Source: Candidatus Dadabacteria bacterium (lineage in GTDB: Bacteria; J088). Taken from it: 7,781 nt of DNA. The notes under the pieces are model-generated. The model was not told the origin of the DNA, did not search any database, and saw only the letters and a program-made list of their open reading frames with translations. The stretch spans positions 1 through 7,781 of the forward strand of contig RFIY01000309.1 of the NCBI GenBank assembly GCA_003695505.1, written 5' to 3'. Within the stretch, counting starts at the first letter, position 1; every line of letters begins with the position of its first letter. The translations under genes were made by a program, and so were the position numbers. This document shows positions 1 to 5,276 of this stretch, one piece after another.

Positions 1-120
1 CAGCTCGTGATCGACGCCGCGGGCGCGGCATTCGAGATCCGCGAGCGCTACGCCGCTGGCGTCGCCGGCCGCAAGGGCAATCAGGAACAGTTTCTCTGGC
101 TCACGAAGCGCGCGGCCTGA
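1..120 (+). CDS. C-terminal fragment, possibly TlyA-like RNA methyltransferase
   Basis: The window opens inside a plus-strand gene in frame 1, which ends at the TGA at 118-120. The 39 visible residues end in GRKGNQEQFLWLTKRAA. TlyA-type rRNA 2'-O-methyltransferases end in a similar pattern, a short G-x-x-G-N-x-E-x-x-L segment after the last strand of the Rossmann-like fold, and this is the only reason for the suggestion. The usual Ser-Pro-Ile before that glycine is not present; Ala-Gly-Val stands there. Too little of the protein is visible to name it with confidence. That a real gene ends here is well supported by the open frame from the window edge, the GC-biased third codon positions and the clean stop before a long non-coding stretch. 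Confidence 0.45.
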   Translation, partial: QLVIDAAGAAFEIRERYAAGVAGRKGNQEQFLWLTKRAA

Positions 121-280
121 TCGCGGGCGCGCCGGTTCGTCTGTCGGTCGGCTTCCGGGTTGCACCCACCGCGACTTTCGATGTCGCACGAATCCGGATG
201 ACCCGACGTCGTCGCCCTGAACCCGTCGCAACCGATCAAATGCCTCGCCCTTGAGCACGTCGCAATCTGCCGCACTCCTG

Positions 281-456
281 GCCCCGGAATTCGCCGCAGG
301 CGGAACGCCGGGGCTTGTCCACCGCGCGGAGCCGTTCTCGTCGGTTATAGCCCCCGACGGCTGGATCCCGGCTCCGGGGCCGTGATGACAGCGATCGCGC
401 CGCTGCGCGGCGGGTGTTGGTTTTGATGGGGTTCCGTCCGCCCTTCGGGCGGCCGG
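281..456. repeat. Mosaic intergenic repeat, copy A
   Basis: Copy A begins with a hairpin at 281-314: arms GCCCCGG and CCGGGGC enclose an inner GCC/GGC stem. About 46 bases without clear similarity to copy B follow, then a conserved block at 361-456. The core at 361-422 matches 880-941 with only two mismatches by eye (365 and 375), and 423-456 matches 942-975 less well. Inside the core is a hairpin, CGCCGC (398-403) and GCGGCG (407-412) around TGC. The block closes with another GC-rich hairpin at 438-452 around TTC. The layout resembles the extragenic palindromic families common in GC-rich proteobacteria; I cannot name the family. Confidence 0.85.
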
Positions 457-485
457 GTGCCTTTTGGTCTTGCGCAAAAGGCACC
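456..485. repeat. Perfect 11-bp inverted repeat
   Basis: GGTGCCTTTTG (456-466) and CAAAAGGCACC (475-485) are exact inverse complements around an 8-base loop. The element abuts the end of repeat copy A. AAAAC follows it rather than a T tract, so it does not look like an intrinsic terminator in the plus direction. Confidence 0.75.
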
Positions 486-514
486 AAAACGCGCTGGGGC
501 CGCAGGCTGGGCCG

Positions 515-531
515 CCCCGCCTTCGGCGGGG
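515..531. repeat. GC-rich hairpin with TTC loop
   Basis: CCCCGCC (515-521) and GGCGGGG (525-531) form a perfect 7-bp stem closed by TTC. No strong T run follows (only TTCCC), so terminator function is doubtful. It is the third CC-rich/TTC-loop hairpin-like element in this gene-free stretch. Confidence 0.6.
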
Positions 532-814
532 TTCCCGGTCGATCCGCACCGCGAGACGGGCGAAACAGATTCGGGGTTACGATACCGCTTGTTGGCTGAA
601 TGCCTGGGTCTTCATGCCGTGCTGCCCATTCGACGGTTCCGAAATTGCTGTTTCGCGTTCACCGTCTCGCGGCACGACCCGCCCGGCGGCCCAGAGCGGC
701 CCAGAGAGCCTGAGGCTTCCCTGTTCCGGGGAACGTCAGTCCGCTCGTCGACCTGTACTTCGCCACACTCCCAGCGTCGCCCCTGTGGGTCCCGCAACTC
801 ACCCCCCCCTCGTC

Positions 815-975
815 GCCCCGGAATTCGCCGCAGGCGAATATCCGGGGTCCATCCGCTGCGCGACCCGGCCACCCAGTGACTGGGTCCCGGCTCGGGGGCC
901 GTGATGACAGCGATCGCGCCGCTGCGCGGCGGGTGTTGGTTGGGATCGGGTTTCGTCCAGCCCGCGGCCGGCCGG
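815..975. repeat. Mosaic intergenic repeat, copy B
   Basis: Copy B has the same architecture as copy A. It shares the first 20 bases (815-834 matches 281-300 exactly), then has 45 rather than 60 bases of divergent middle, then the conserved block at 880-975. Its first hairpin is the stronger of the two: CCCCGGA plus ATTCGCC (816-829) pairs with GGCGAAT plus TCCGGGG (833-839 and 841-847), interrupted only by an unpaired A at 840, with a GCA loop. The core hairpin CGCCGC/GCGGCG recurs at 917-931. Both copies have the same orientation, about 0.5 kb apart. Confidence 0.85.
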
Positions 976-1023
976 AATGGACCACGGATCAGGTGCGGGG
1001 CGACGGAAGATGGGGGCGGCACG

Positions 1024-1045
1024 AAAGTGCGGCTCGCCGCACTTT
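1024..1045. terminator. Possible bidirectional terminator downstream of arsC
   Basis: AAAGTGCGGC (1024-1033) and GCCGCACTTT (1036-1045) form a perfect inverted repeat, realistically a 9-bp stem with a 4-base loop. A GC core flanked by A residues on one side and T residues on the other is the shape of a two-way intrinsic terminator. In the plus direction it ends in TTTT; in the minus direction it ends in TTTCGT. It sits about 120 bases after the arsC stop, so it could end the arsenic operon transcript. The T tracts are short, so it may instead be another member of the local repeat set. Confidence 0.4.
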
Positions 1046-1163
1046 TGGCAAAGAGACCAGCTCGCATGTGTTACATCCGTGCATCGAGCGTTGCCCCCAC
1101 TGCGTCCGCGCGGATGGTTCGCCAACAGGTTCGGTGCGACGTCCCAGGTGAGGTCGCCGGCTG

Positions 1164-1583
1164 TCAGGATTCCGAAACGTCGACACCGAGCCGTTGCAGC
1201 AGGTCCGCGACGCGTGCGCGGATTTCGTCGCGCACGGCACGGAACCCGTCGTCGTCGAGTGTTTTCGGATCGGTCAGTCCCCAGTCTTCGCGAATCTTCG
1301 CCGGTATGAAAGGGCATGCATCGCCGCAGCCCATGGTAATGACGGCGTCGTAGCCGTCCTGCGGCACTTCGTCCAGTCCCAGGGAGCGGTGGCCGCGCAT
1401 GTCGATGCCGACTTCGTCCATGAACTGGATCGCGCGCGGGTTGACCTGGCCGGATGGACGGGAACCGGCGCTGTAGACGTCGACGCGGTCACCGCCGAGC
1501 GCGCGGGCGAAGGCCTCGGCCATCTGGCTGCGGTTGCTGTTTTCGATGCAGACGAAGAGGATGCGGGGGCGGGATGCATTCAT
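1164..1583 (-). CDS. arsC: ArsC arsenate reductase, low-molecular-weight phosphatase fold
   Basis: The 139-residue protein reduces arsenate to arsenite in the cytoplasm so that the neighbouring Acr3 carrier can export it. It belongs to the low-molecular-weight tyrosine phosphatase family, the S. aureus pI258 type rather than the E. coli R773 glutaredoxin-fold type. The phosphate-loop motif CX5R is CIENSNR at residues 12-18, followed by S19. The catalytic acid is in the DP pair at 105-106. Two further cysteines lie in MGCGDACPF (C86, C90), likely members of the disulphide relay; the short C-x3-C spacing differs from the Cys82/Cys89 pair of the S. aureus enzyme. Its physiological reductant cannot be read from the sequence. 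The ATG at 1583 overlaps the acr3 stop as ATGA, so translation is probably coupled. The same frame stays open upstream across acr3, but homology starts at this ATG. Confidence 0.95.
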   Translation of the reverse strand: MNASRPRILFVCIENSNRSQMAEAFARALGGDRVDVYSAGSRPSGQVNPRAIQFMDEVGIDMRGHRSLGLDEVPQDGYDAVITMGCGDACPFIPAKIREDWGLTDPKTLDDDGFRAVRDEIRARVADLLQRLGVDVSES

Positions 1584-2611
1584 GCAGGCGTTCCTTGTGG
1601 TGTGGCGTCGGGAAAGGTGTCGCGCGTGCGGTTGGCGATGCGAACCAGCGACAGCATCACCGGGACTTCGATCAGCACGCCGACGACCGTGGCGAGCGCC
1701 GCGCCCGACTCGAGGCCGAACAGGCTGATGGCGACCGCGACGGCCAGTTCGAAAAAGTTGGATGTGCCAATCAGCGCGGCCGGGGCGGCGATCGTGTGCG
1801 GCAGGCGCAATAGCCAGGCCGCAAGATAGGCGAGGATGAAAATACCGTAACTCTGGAACAGCAGCGGAATCGCGATCATCAGGACGCGCCCCGGCTGGCT
1901 CGTCAGCGTGTCGGCCTGGAATGCGAACAGCAGCACGACCGTCAGGATCAGGCCAATGACCGAAGCCGGCTTGAGCCGCTGCGCGAGGGCTTCGACCTCG
2001 TCGGGTGTGCGTCCACGCTGCGTCAGGATGCCCGCGACCAGGGGAATGACGATATAAATCAGCACCGACAGGACGAGGGTTTCCCAAGGCACGGTCAGAT
2101 CGGTGACGCCCAGGAGCCAGGCGACGATCGGGGCGTAGGCAAAGACCAGAATCAGGTCGTTGACCGTGACCTGTACCAGAGTGTAGCCGGCGTCGCCGTC
2201 GGTCAGGTTGCTCCAGACGAAGACCATCGCCGTACAGGGCGCGGCGCCGAGCAGGATCATTCCGGCGATGTACTGGGCCGCCTCTTCGGCCGGTACCCAG
2301 TTGGCAAAGACGTAGCGAAAGAACAGGATGCCGAGCCCTGCCATCGTGAACGGCTTGATCAGCCAGTTGACGACGACGGTCAGTGCGAGTCCAGCCGGCG
2401 CCTGGCGGGCGTCACGCAGCGCGGACGGGCGCACGCGCAACATCATCGGATAGACCATCAGCCAGATCAGAACCGCGACGACCAGATTGACATGCGCAAC
2501 CTCGAGGCTGGCGAGCGCCTGCGCGGCTCCTGGCGCGGCGATGCCGAACCCGACCCCGATCAACATGGCGGCGGCGACCCAGAAAGACAGAAATCGTTCA
2601 AACAGTCCCAT
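1580..2611 (-). CDS. acr3: Acr3-type arsenite efflux carrier
   Basis: The 343-residue inner-membrane carrier exports arsenite and belongs to the Acr3 branch of the bile/arsenite/riboflavin transporter superfamily, not the ArsB family. About ten hydrophobic segments are visible, starting at residues 8-28 and 40-60. The family's conserved cysteine is C126 in [13 protein letters not shown]. The late conserved segments [11 protein letters not shown] (282-292) and [13 protein letters not shown], with E315, are intact. Length is typical for the family. The gene starts inside the end of the upstream regulator (14-bp overlap) behind a strong AGGAGG six bases from the ATG. Its TGA overlaps the arsC ATG. 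Regulator, carrier and reductase therefore form one tight transcript, and I see no internal promoter. Confidence 0.96.
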   Translation of the reverse strand: MGLFERFLSFWVAAAMLIGVGFGIAAPGAAQALASLEVAHVNLVVAVLIWLMVYPMMLRVRPSALRDARQAPAGLALTVVVNWLIKPFTMAGLGILFFRYVFANWVPAEEAAQYIAGMILLGAAPCTAMVFVWSNLTDGDAGYTLVQVTVNDLILVFAYAPIVAWLLGVTDLTVPWETLVLSVLIYIVIPLVAGILTQRGRTPDEVEALAQRLKPASVIGLILTVVLLFAFQADTLTSQPGRVLMIAIPLLFQSYGIFILAYLAAWLLRLPHTIAAPAALIGTSNFFELAVAVAISLFGLESGAALATVVGVLIEVPVMLSLVRIANRTRDTFPDATPQGTPA

Positions 2612-3020
2612 CGTCTGCCTCCTGTTCCAGCAGGTCGAAAAATCGGCATTCCGTGCCAGGTTCGTGGTTCGAGCAGTCTTGTACGAATGCAGCCAGTGCG
2701 CTTCGCATCTGTTCGAGTTCGGCGAGTTTGTGCTCGATGTCGGCGAGGTGTCGGGCTGCCAGTGCCGTTACGCCGCTGCAGTCGCCGTTTGCCGTGCGCT
2801 GCAGATCGAGCAGGTCGCCGATCTGCTCGAGCGAGAATCCCAGCTTCTGTGCGCCGAGGATAAAGCGCATGCGCCGCAGTTCGGCATCGCCAAAGTCGCG
2901 GTAGCCGCCGTGGTGGGTCGATGCTCCGGAGCGCACCGGGCGCAACAGACCGCGCCGCTCCCAGTAGCGAATGGTGTCGACGGACACGCCGACGGCGGCG
3001 GCTGCTTCACGAATGCGCAT
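2598..3020 (-). CDS. MerR-family metal-responsive regulator of the acr3-arsC operon
   Basis: The 140-residue protein has a MerR winged helix-turn-helix at about 1-70 ([20 protein letters not shown] at 1-20, then GLL, GGYRDF and [12 protein letters not shown]), a dimerisation helix at about 85-115 and a short metal-binding tail. C81, C116 and C125 have spacings of 35 and 9, the same as the Hg-binding C82, C117 and C126 of Tn501 MerR; ZntR, CadR and PbrR have related cysteines. The double Cys of ZntR is absent, since D115 precedes C116, and a His lies three residues after C116. A three-thiolate site would suit Hg(II), Pb(II) or As(III); context suggests arsenite, but that is inference. M1 is the only start that keeps the whole DNA-binding domain. 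No Shine-Dalgarno precedes it, and the predicted transcript starts at the ATG. ArsR, the usual ars repressor, is not encoded nearby. Confidence 0.93.
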   Translation of the reverse strand: MRIREAAAAVGVSVDTIRYWERRGLLRPVRSGASTHHGGYRDFGDAELRRMRFILGAQKLGFSLEQIGDLLDLQRTANGDCSGVTALAARHLADIEHKLAELEQMRSALAAFVQDCSNHEPGTECRFFDLLEQEADDGTV

Positions 3021-3026
3021 GCGTTC

Positions 3027-3057
3027 AGGATAACTCTGGAGTCAGCTCCAGAGTCAA
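3027..3057 (-). promoter_or_regulatory. MerR-type promoter with 19-bp spacer and dyad operator
   Basis: Read on the minus strand, -35 TTGACT is at 3057-3052 and -10 TATCCT at 3032-3027, 19 bp apart. This over-long spacer is the hallmark of promoters that MerR proteins untwist to activate. The spacer is filled by a perfect dyad: on the plus strand ACTCTGGAG (3033-3041), TCAG, CTCCAGAGT (3046-3054). From memory, these arms match those of the E. coli zntA operator bound by ZntR, whose spacer is 20 bp. The -35 begins only four bases past the stop codon of the upstream SDR gene. It is the only visible promoter for the three-gene arsenic operon, so the regulator would control itself and both resistance genes. 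Confidence 0.88.
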
Positions 3058-3061
3058 GCGA

Positions 3062-4033
3062 TCAGGCGGCCACGGCGCGGTTCAGGTCGCAGAGGGTCGG
3101 ATCGTGCGGCGGCCAGTCGCCGCGCATCAGTGCCAGTTTCTCTTCGTAGGCCTGGCGCATTGTGCGTGGCCGCCAGTTCAGGTCGTGTTGCGCGCGATGA
3201 ATCTGATAGGAACGCCGCACCGGCAGTGGCACAGGGATCTGGACGCGGGGGATCTGGCCGCCGGCCAGCCGCCAGGCGCGAACGTGATCGACGTAATCGA
3301 CCCGGTTGGGCGGGGCGGCGATGTTGTAGGCTCTGCCGTTGGCGCTGTCGCGTTCGGCCATGCGCATCATGGCTTCGGCCAGGTCACCGGCATAGACCGC
3401 CGGGAATCTCCAGTCGAGCGGCTTGACCGCTACCGGGCTGCGCATCAGCTTCTCGAACGCCGCCGAAAAACCGTCGCGGCACCAGGCGCCAAAAATCATC
3501 TGCGGTCGGGCGATCGCGACATGGATGTCGGCGTCCGCCGCAATCTCCAGCGCGACGCGCTCGGCCTCTGCCTTCGTCTTGCCATACCAGCGCGTGCGGT
3601 TGGGTTTGTCGTCGGACTGCCAGAGCGGGTCGTCTTCGCCGTAATCGTGATCCGGCTTCGGACGATAGACCGAGGCCGACGATGTCAGAACCGCACGCTG
3701 CACGCCCGCCTCGGCTGCCGCGGCAAAGACGCGGCGCGTGCCTTCGATGTTCGTTTCGGCGAGTCGCGCCCACGATTGACGACCGATCGAGATCAGCGCC
3801 GCATTGTGGTACAAAACGTTGGCGTCCCGCAAGGCCGGCGCAATCGTCGCCGGCTGCGTCAGGTCGAAGCGGCGTAGCTCCAGATTCGGGTGCGTGAATG
3901 CCAGCCCGTTGTCAGGATTACGGGCAAGGGCGACGACGTGCGCGCCGCGCTCGAGCAATACTCGGACGAGGTAATGGCCGACGAATCCGGTGGCACCGGT
4001 GACGGCGACGGTCTGGTCGCGGAGGCTGAACAT
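3062..4033 (-). CDS. NAD(P)-dependent epimerase/dehydratase, extended SDR family
   Basis: The 323-residue cytosolic protein has the Rossmann fold of extended short-chain dehydrogenases. The nucleotide-binding loop TGATGFVG is at 12-19. An acidic residue follows in RRFDLTQ near 54-60. The active site has S119 in LTSSASVY and the YxxxK pair Y150/K154. ARPQMIFG (175-182) is the usual post-catalytic segment, and FPAVYAGDLAEAM (210-222) is typical of the family's C-terminal substrate domain. The family covers sugar-nucleotide epimerases, 3-beta-hydroxysteroid dehydrogenase-like and dihydroflavonol-reductase-like enzymes; the substrate here cannot be read from sequence. The ATG at 4033 puts the nucleotide-binding loop at the expected distance. 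The gap to the HMG-CoA-lyase-like gene is 75 bp, so co-transcription is possible, though a weak TAAACT -10-like box at 4049-4044 could serve this gene alone. Confidence 0.9.
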   Translation of the reverse strand: MFSLRDQTVAVTGATGFVGHYLVRVLLERGAHVVALARNPDNGLAFTHPNLELRRFDLTQPATIAPALRDANVLYHNAALISIGRQSWARLAETNIEGTRRVFAAAAEAGVQRAVLTSSASVYRPKPDHDYGEDDPLWQSDDKPNRTRWYGKTKAEAERVALEIAADADIHVAIARPQMIFGAWCRDGFSAAFEKLMRSPVAVKPLDWRFPAVYAGDLAEAMMRMAERDSANGRAYNIAAPPNRVDYVDHVRAWRLAGGQIPRVQIPVPLPVRRSYQIHRAQHDLNWRPRTMRQAYEEKLALMRGDWPPHDPTLCDLNRAVAA

Positions 4034-4108
4034 GATTCATACCAGTTTAGCACCCGATCCGCCGCCGTACACATATGGCTGCGGATGGTAGCCGGCGAAC
4101 GCGCGGTC

Positions 4109-5092
4109 TCAGCCAGCGGCTACGCTGGTGGCCTCCGGCGAATGACGGACACGGCCGGCGTGGACGATGTGACTGTGCAGTGGGTCGGCGAGCAGGTCGA
4201 CCAGTGCGCGTCCGGCTTCGATCAACAGGTCGATGTCGAGGCCCGTCTCGATGCCCATTTCGTCCACCAGGGCGGCGAAGTCCTCGCTGCTGGTGTTCCC
4301 GGTCGGCCCGCTGACCTGAATCCGTTGTTCCGGCGGTCGGCCGCCAAGGCCTCCGAGTGACGTGTCAACGATGCGTACGCCCATGTCGAGCGCGGCGAGG
4401 CTGTTGGCGATGGCCGCGCCACGCGTGTCGTGGAAGTGGGCGACGGGCATCAGGCCGTCCAGCTCCGGCAGCACACGCGAAAAGAAGTGGCGCACCTGGA
4501 ACGGGTTGGCCATGCCGGTCGTGTCACCGAACTGGATTTCGGTTGCTCCGATCAGGCGATAGTGCCGCACCAGGTCGAGGACCCGCTCGACGGGCACGTC
4601 GCCGGTGTAGGGGCAGCCGAAGCTGGTCGAAATGCTGCCGATGATGCGGATACCGCTGCGCTGCGCGATCTCTGCGGCGCGACGATGTTCCTGGATCGTT
4701 TCCTGCGTGCTGCGCCGCAGATTCTTGCGATTGTGCGCCTCGGAGGCGCTGACAACGATCAGGGCGGCGTCGGGCCCGGCGCCGTACTGTGCGGCGACGG
4801 CGGCGCGTTGCATGCCCTTCGCGTTGGGGACGAACGCGATCAGTTCGGCGTCCGTTTCTTCGCGCAACCGCTCGAGCACGGTTTCGGCGTCGAAGAACTG
4901 CGGAATGATCTTCTCGGGTACGAAGCTGGTTGCCTCGATCCGGTCGAAGCCGGCCGCGATGATCCGGCGCAGGATGGCCAGTTTCTCATCGGTTGTCAGG
5001 ACGCGATCGATGGACTGGATCCCGTCGCGTGCAAAACACTCGGTCAGTGTGATGCGATCGGGGATTCCACGAATCAGACCTATCGGAGCCAT
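4109..5092 (-). CDS. HMG-CoA lyase-like TIM-barrel lyase lacking the signature cysteine
   Basis: The 327-residue protein belongs to the DRE-TIM metallolyase family and most resembles hydroxymethylglutaryl-CoA lyase, which splits HMG-CoA into acetyl-CoA and acetoacetate in leucine breakdown. Visible landmarks are the RD pair R22-D23 in FARDGIQ, ATSFVPEKIIPQF (54-66), STSFGCPYTGD, FGDTTGMANP and the metal ligands H219 and H221 in HFHDTRG. The C-terminal TGNTSSED carries the expected Asn (266) and Glu (270). The signature loop GLGGCP of true HMG-CoA lyases is GLGGRPP here: the catalytic Cys is R252 and the following loop is several residues longer. Substrate or activity may therefore differ, so no gene symbol is given. 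I chose the ATG at 5092 because AAAGGAGAA lies just upstream. A further ATG at 5155 would add 21 residues with no family match and no ribosome binding site. Confidence 0.85.
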   Translation of the reverse strand: MAPIGLIRGIPDRITLTECFARDGIQSIDRVLTTDEKLAILRRIIAAGFDRIEATSFVPEKIIPQFFDAETVLERLREETDAELIAFVPNAKGMQRAAVAAQYGAGPDAALIVVSASEAHNRKNLRRSTQETIQEHRRAAEIAQRSGIRIIGSISTSFGCPYTGDVPVERVLDLVRHYRLIGATEIQFGDTTGMANPFQVRHFFSRVLPELDGLMPVAHFHDTRGAAIANSLAALDMGVRIVDTSLGGLGGRPPEQRIQVSGPTGNTSSEDFAALVDEMGIETGLDIDLLIEAGRALVDLLADPLHSHIVHAGRVRHSPEATSVAAG

Positions 5093-5098
5093 GATGCT

Positions 5099-5105
5099 TC
5101 TCCTT
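5099..5105 (-). promoter_or_regulatory. Ribosome binding site deciding the lyase-like start
   Basis: On the minus strand AAGGAGA precedes the ATG at 5092 at normal spacing (GGAG, seven bases, ATG). No such site precedes the upstream in-frame ATG at 5155. This fixes the start of the HMG-CoA lyase-like gene. Confidence 0.8.
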
Positions 5106-5123
5106 TGCGGACCTTTGCCACGG

Positions 5124-5142
5124 CTCCATGTGTACCATGGAG
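5124..5142. repeat. Inverted repeat in divergent region (CTCCATG/CATGGAG)
   Basis: CTCCATG (5124-5130) and CATGGAG (5136-5142) are exact inverse complements around TGTAC. The dyad lies 32-50 bases upstream of the lyase-like ATG and downstream of a TTGATT box on that strand, a plausible operator position for that gene. No known regulator motif was recognised. Confidence 0.55.
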
Positions 5143-5168
5143 GCACGCTAATCAAGGTGCATCTTTCC

Positions 5169-5197
5169 GATATGCCTCACTTAGAGGCATATCTAAG
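5169..5197. repeat. Overlapping perfect dyads between the divergent genes
   Basis: GATATGCCTC (5169-5178) and GAGGCATATC (5184-5193) form a perfect 10-bp inverted repeat around ACTTA. A second, mutually exclusive dyad shares its right half: CTTAGA (5180-5185) pairs with TCTAAG (5192-5197). TATCTA at 5190-5195 could be a plus-strand -10 box with the dyad just upstream, an operator-like arrangement. It lies roughly midway between the two divergent starts, so a bound protein could affect both. Confidence 0.6.
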
Positions 5198-5276
5198 AGA
5201 GGCTCAGGTTCTCCAGCGGCGCGCTGGCTTTCTGGCACAATGGTTCACGAATACAGAGCCCGCACAGGTCAGAGCC

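Larger units (their letters stand above)
121..1163. other. 1-kb gene-free region with mosaic repeats and hairpins
   Basis: I find no convincing gene in these 1,043 bases. The open frames present lack recognisable domains and ribosome binding sites, and they run through repeat sequence on both strands. The reverse reading of both repeat copies gives the same low-complexity peptide, RRAAARSLSSRP, as expected of non-coding repeats with accidental open frames. The region holds two copies of a compound repeat (about 281-456 and 815-975), two further strong inverted repeats (456-485 and 1024-1045), a GC-rich hairpin (515-531) and a short tandem duplication (687-706). No tRNA, rRNA or CRISPR pattern was seen. 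The region lies between the 3' ends of a plus-strand gene and the minus-strand arsC, so it probably contains terminators but no promoter for a neighbour. Confidence 0.7.
5093..5276. promoter_or_regulatory. Divergent intergenic region between lyase-like and rhomboid genes
   Basis: These 184 bases separate the minus-strand lyase-like gene from the plus-strand rhomboid gene, so they must hold promoters for both, unless the rhomboid is read from an antisense start within the lyase gene. They are more AT-rich than the surroundings and hold two separate dyads, at 5124-5142 and 5169-5197. No textbook sigma-70 promoter stands out. Candidates are TTGATT near 5154-5149 for the minus strand and TATCTA at 5190-5195 for the plus strand. 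Neither has a good partner box at 17 bp. Confidence 0.6.

Noticed and set aside
687-706. Tandem duplication of CGGCCCAGAG
   Set aside because: A single 10-bp tandem copy in GC-rich non-coding DNA is most simply replication slippage.
121-1163. CRISPR array or tRNA in the repeat region
   Set aside because: Only two copies of a long hairpin-rich repeat with no regular spacers are present. No cloverleaf with a T-loop was found.
612-1317. Two long minus-strand open frames (151 and 172 codons) in the gene-free region
   Set aside because: They read through the mosaic repeats, are rich in Arg/Pro/Gly, lack domains and ribosome binding sites, and share peptide stretches only because the repeat is duplicated.
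1194-1829. 211-codon plus-strand open frame antisense to arsC and acr3
   Set aside because: Open only because of high GC bias opposite real genes; no family resemblance.
1164-2087. Minus-strand open frame that would extend ArsC by 168 residues at the N-terminus
   Set aside because: The extension is out of frame across acr3 and matches no family. ArsC homology begins at the ATG at 1583, which overlaps the acr3 stop.
2921-3877. 318-codon plus-strand open frame antisense to the regulator and SDR
   Set aside because: Antisense to two well-supported proteins, and its composition is atypical of a protein.
5232-5250. Sigma-54-like promoter CTGGCAC...TTCAC before the rhomboid gene
   Set aside because: The -24 half is good, but the essential GC of the -12 half is CA here, so it is probably chance.
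4632-5276. In-frame upstream extension of the rhomboid protein
   Set aside because: It is antisense to the lyase gene, and the rhomboid N-terminus typical of the family (MIPYADDNP) starts at 5277.
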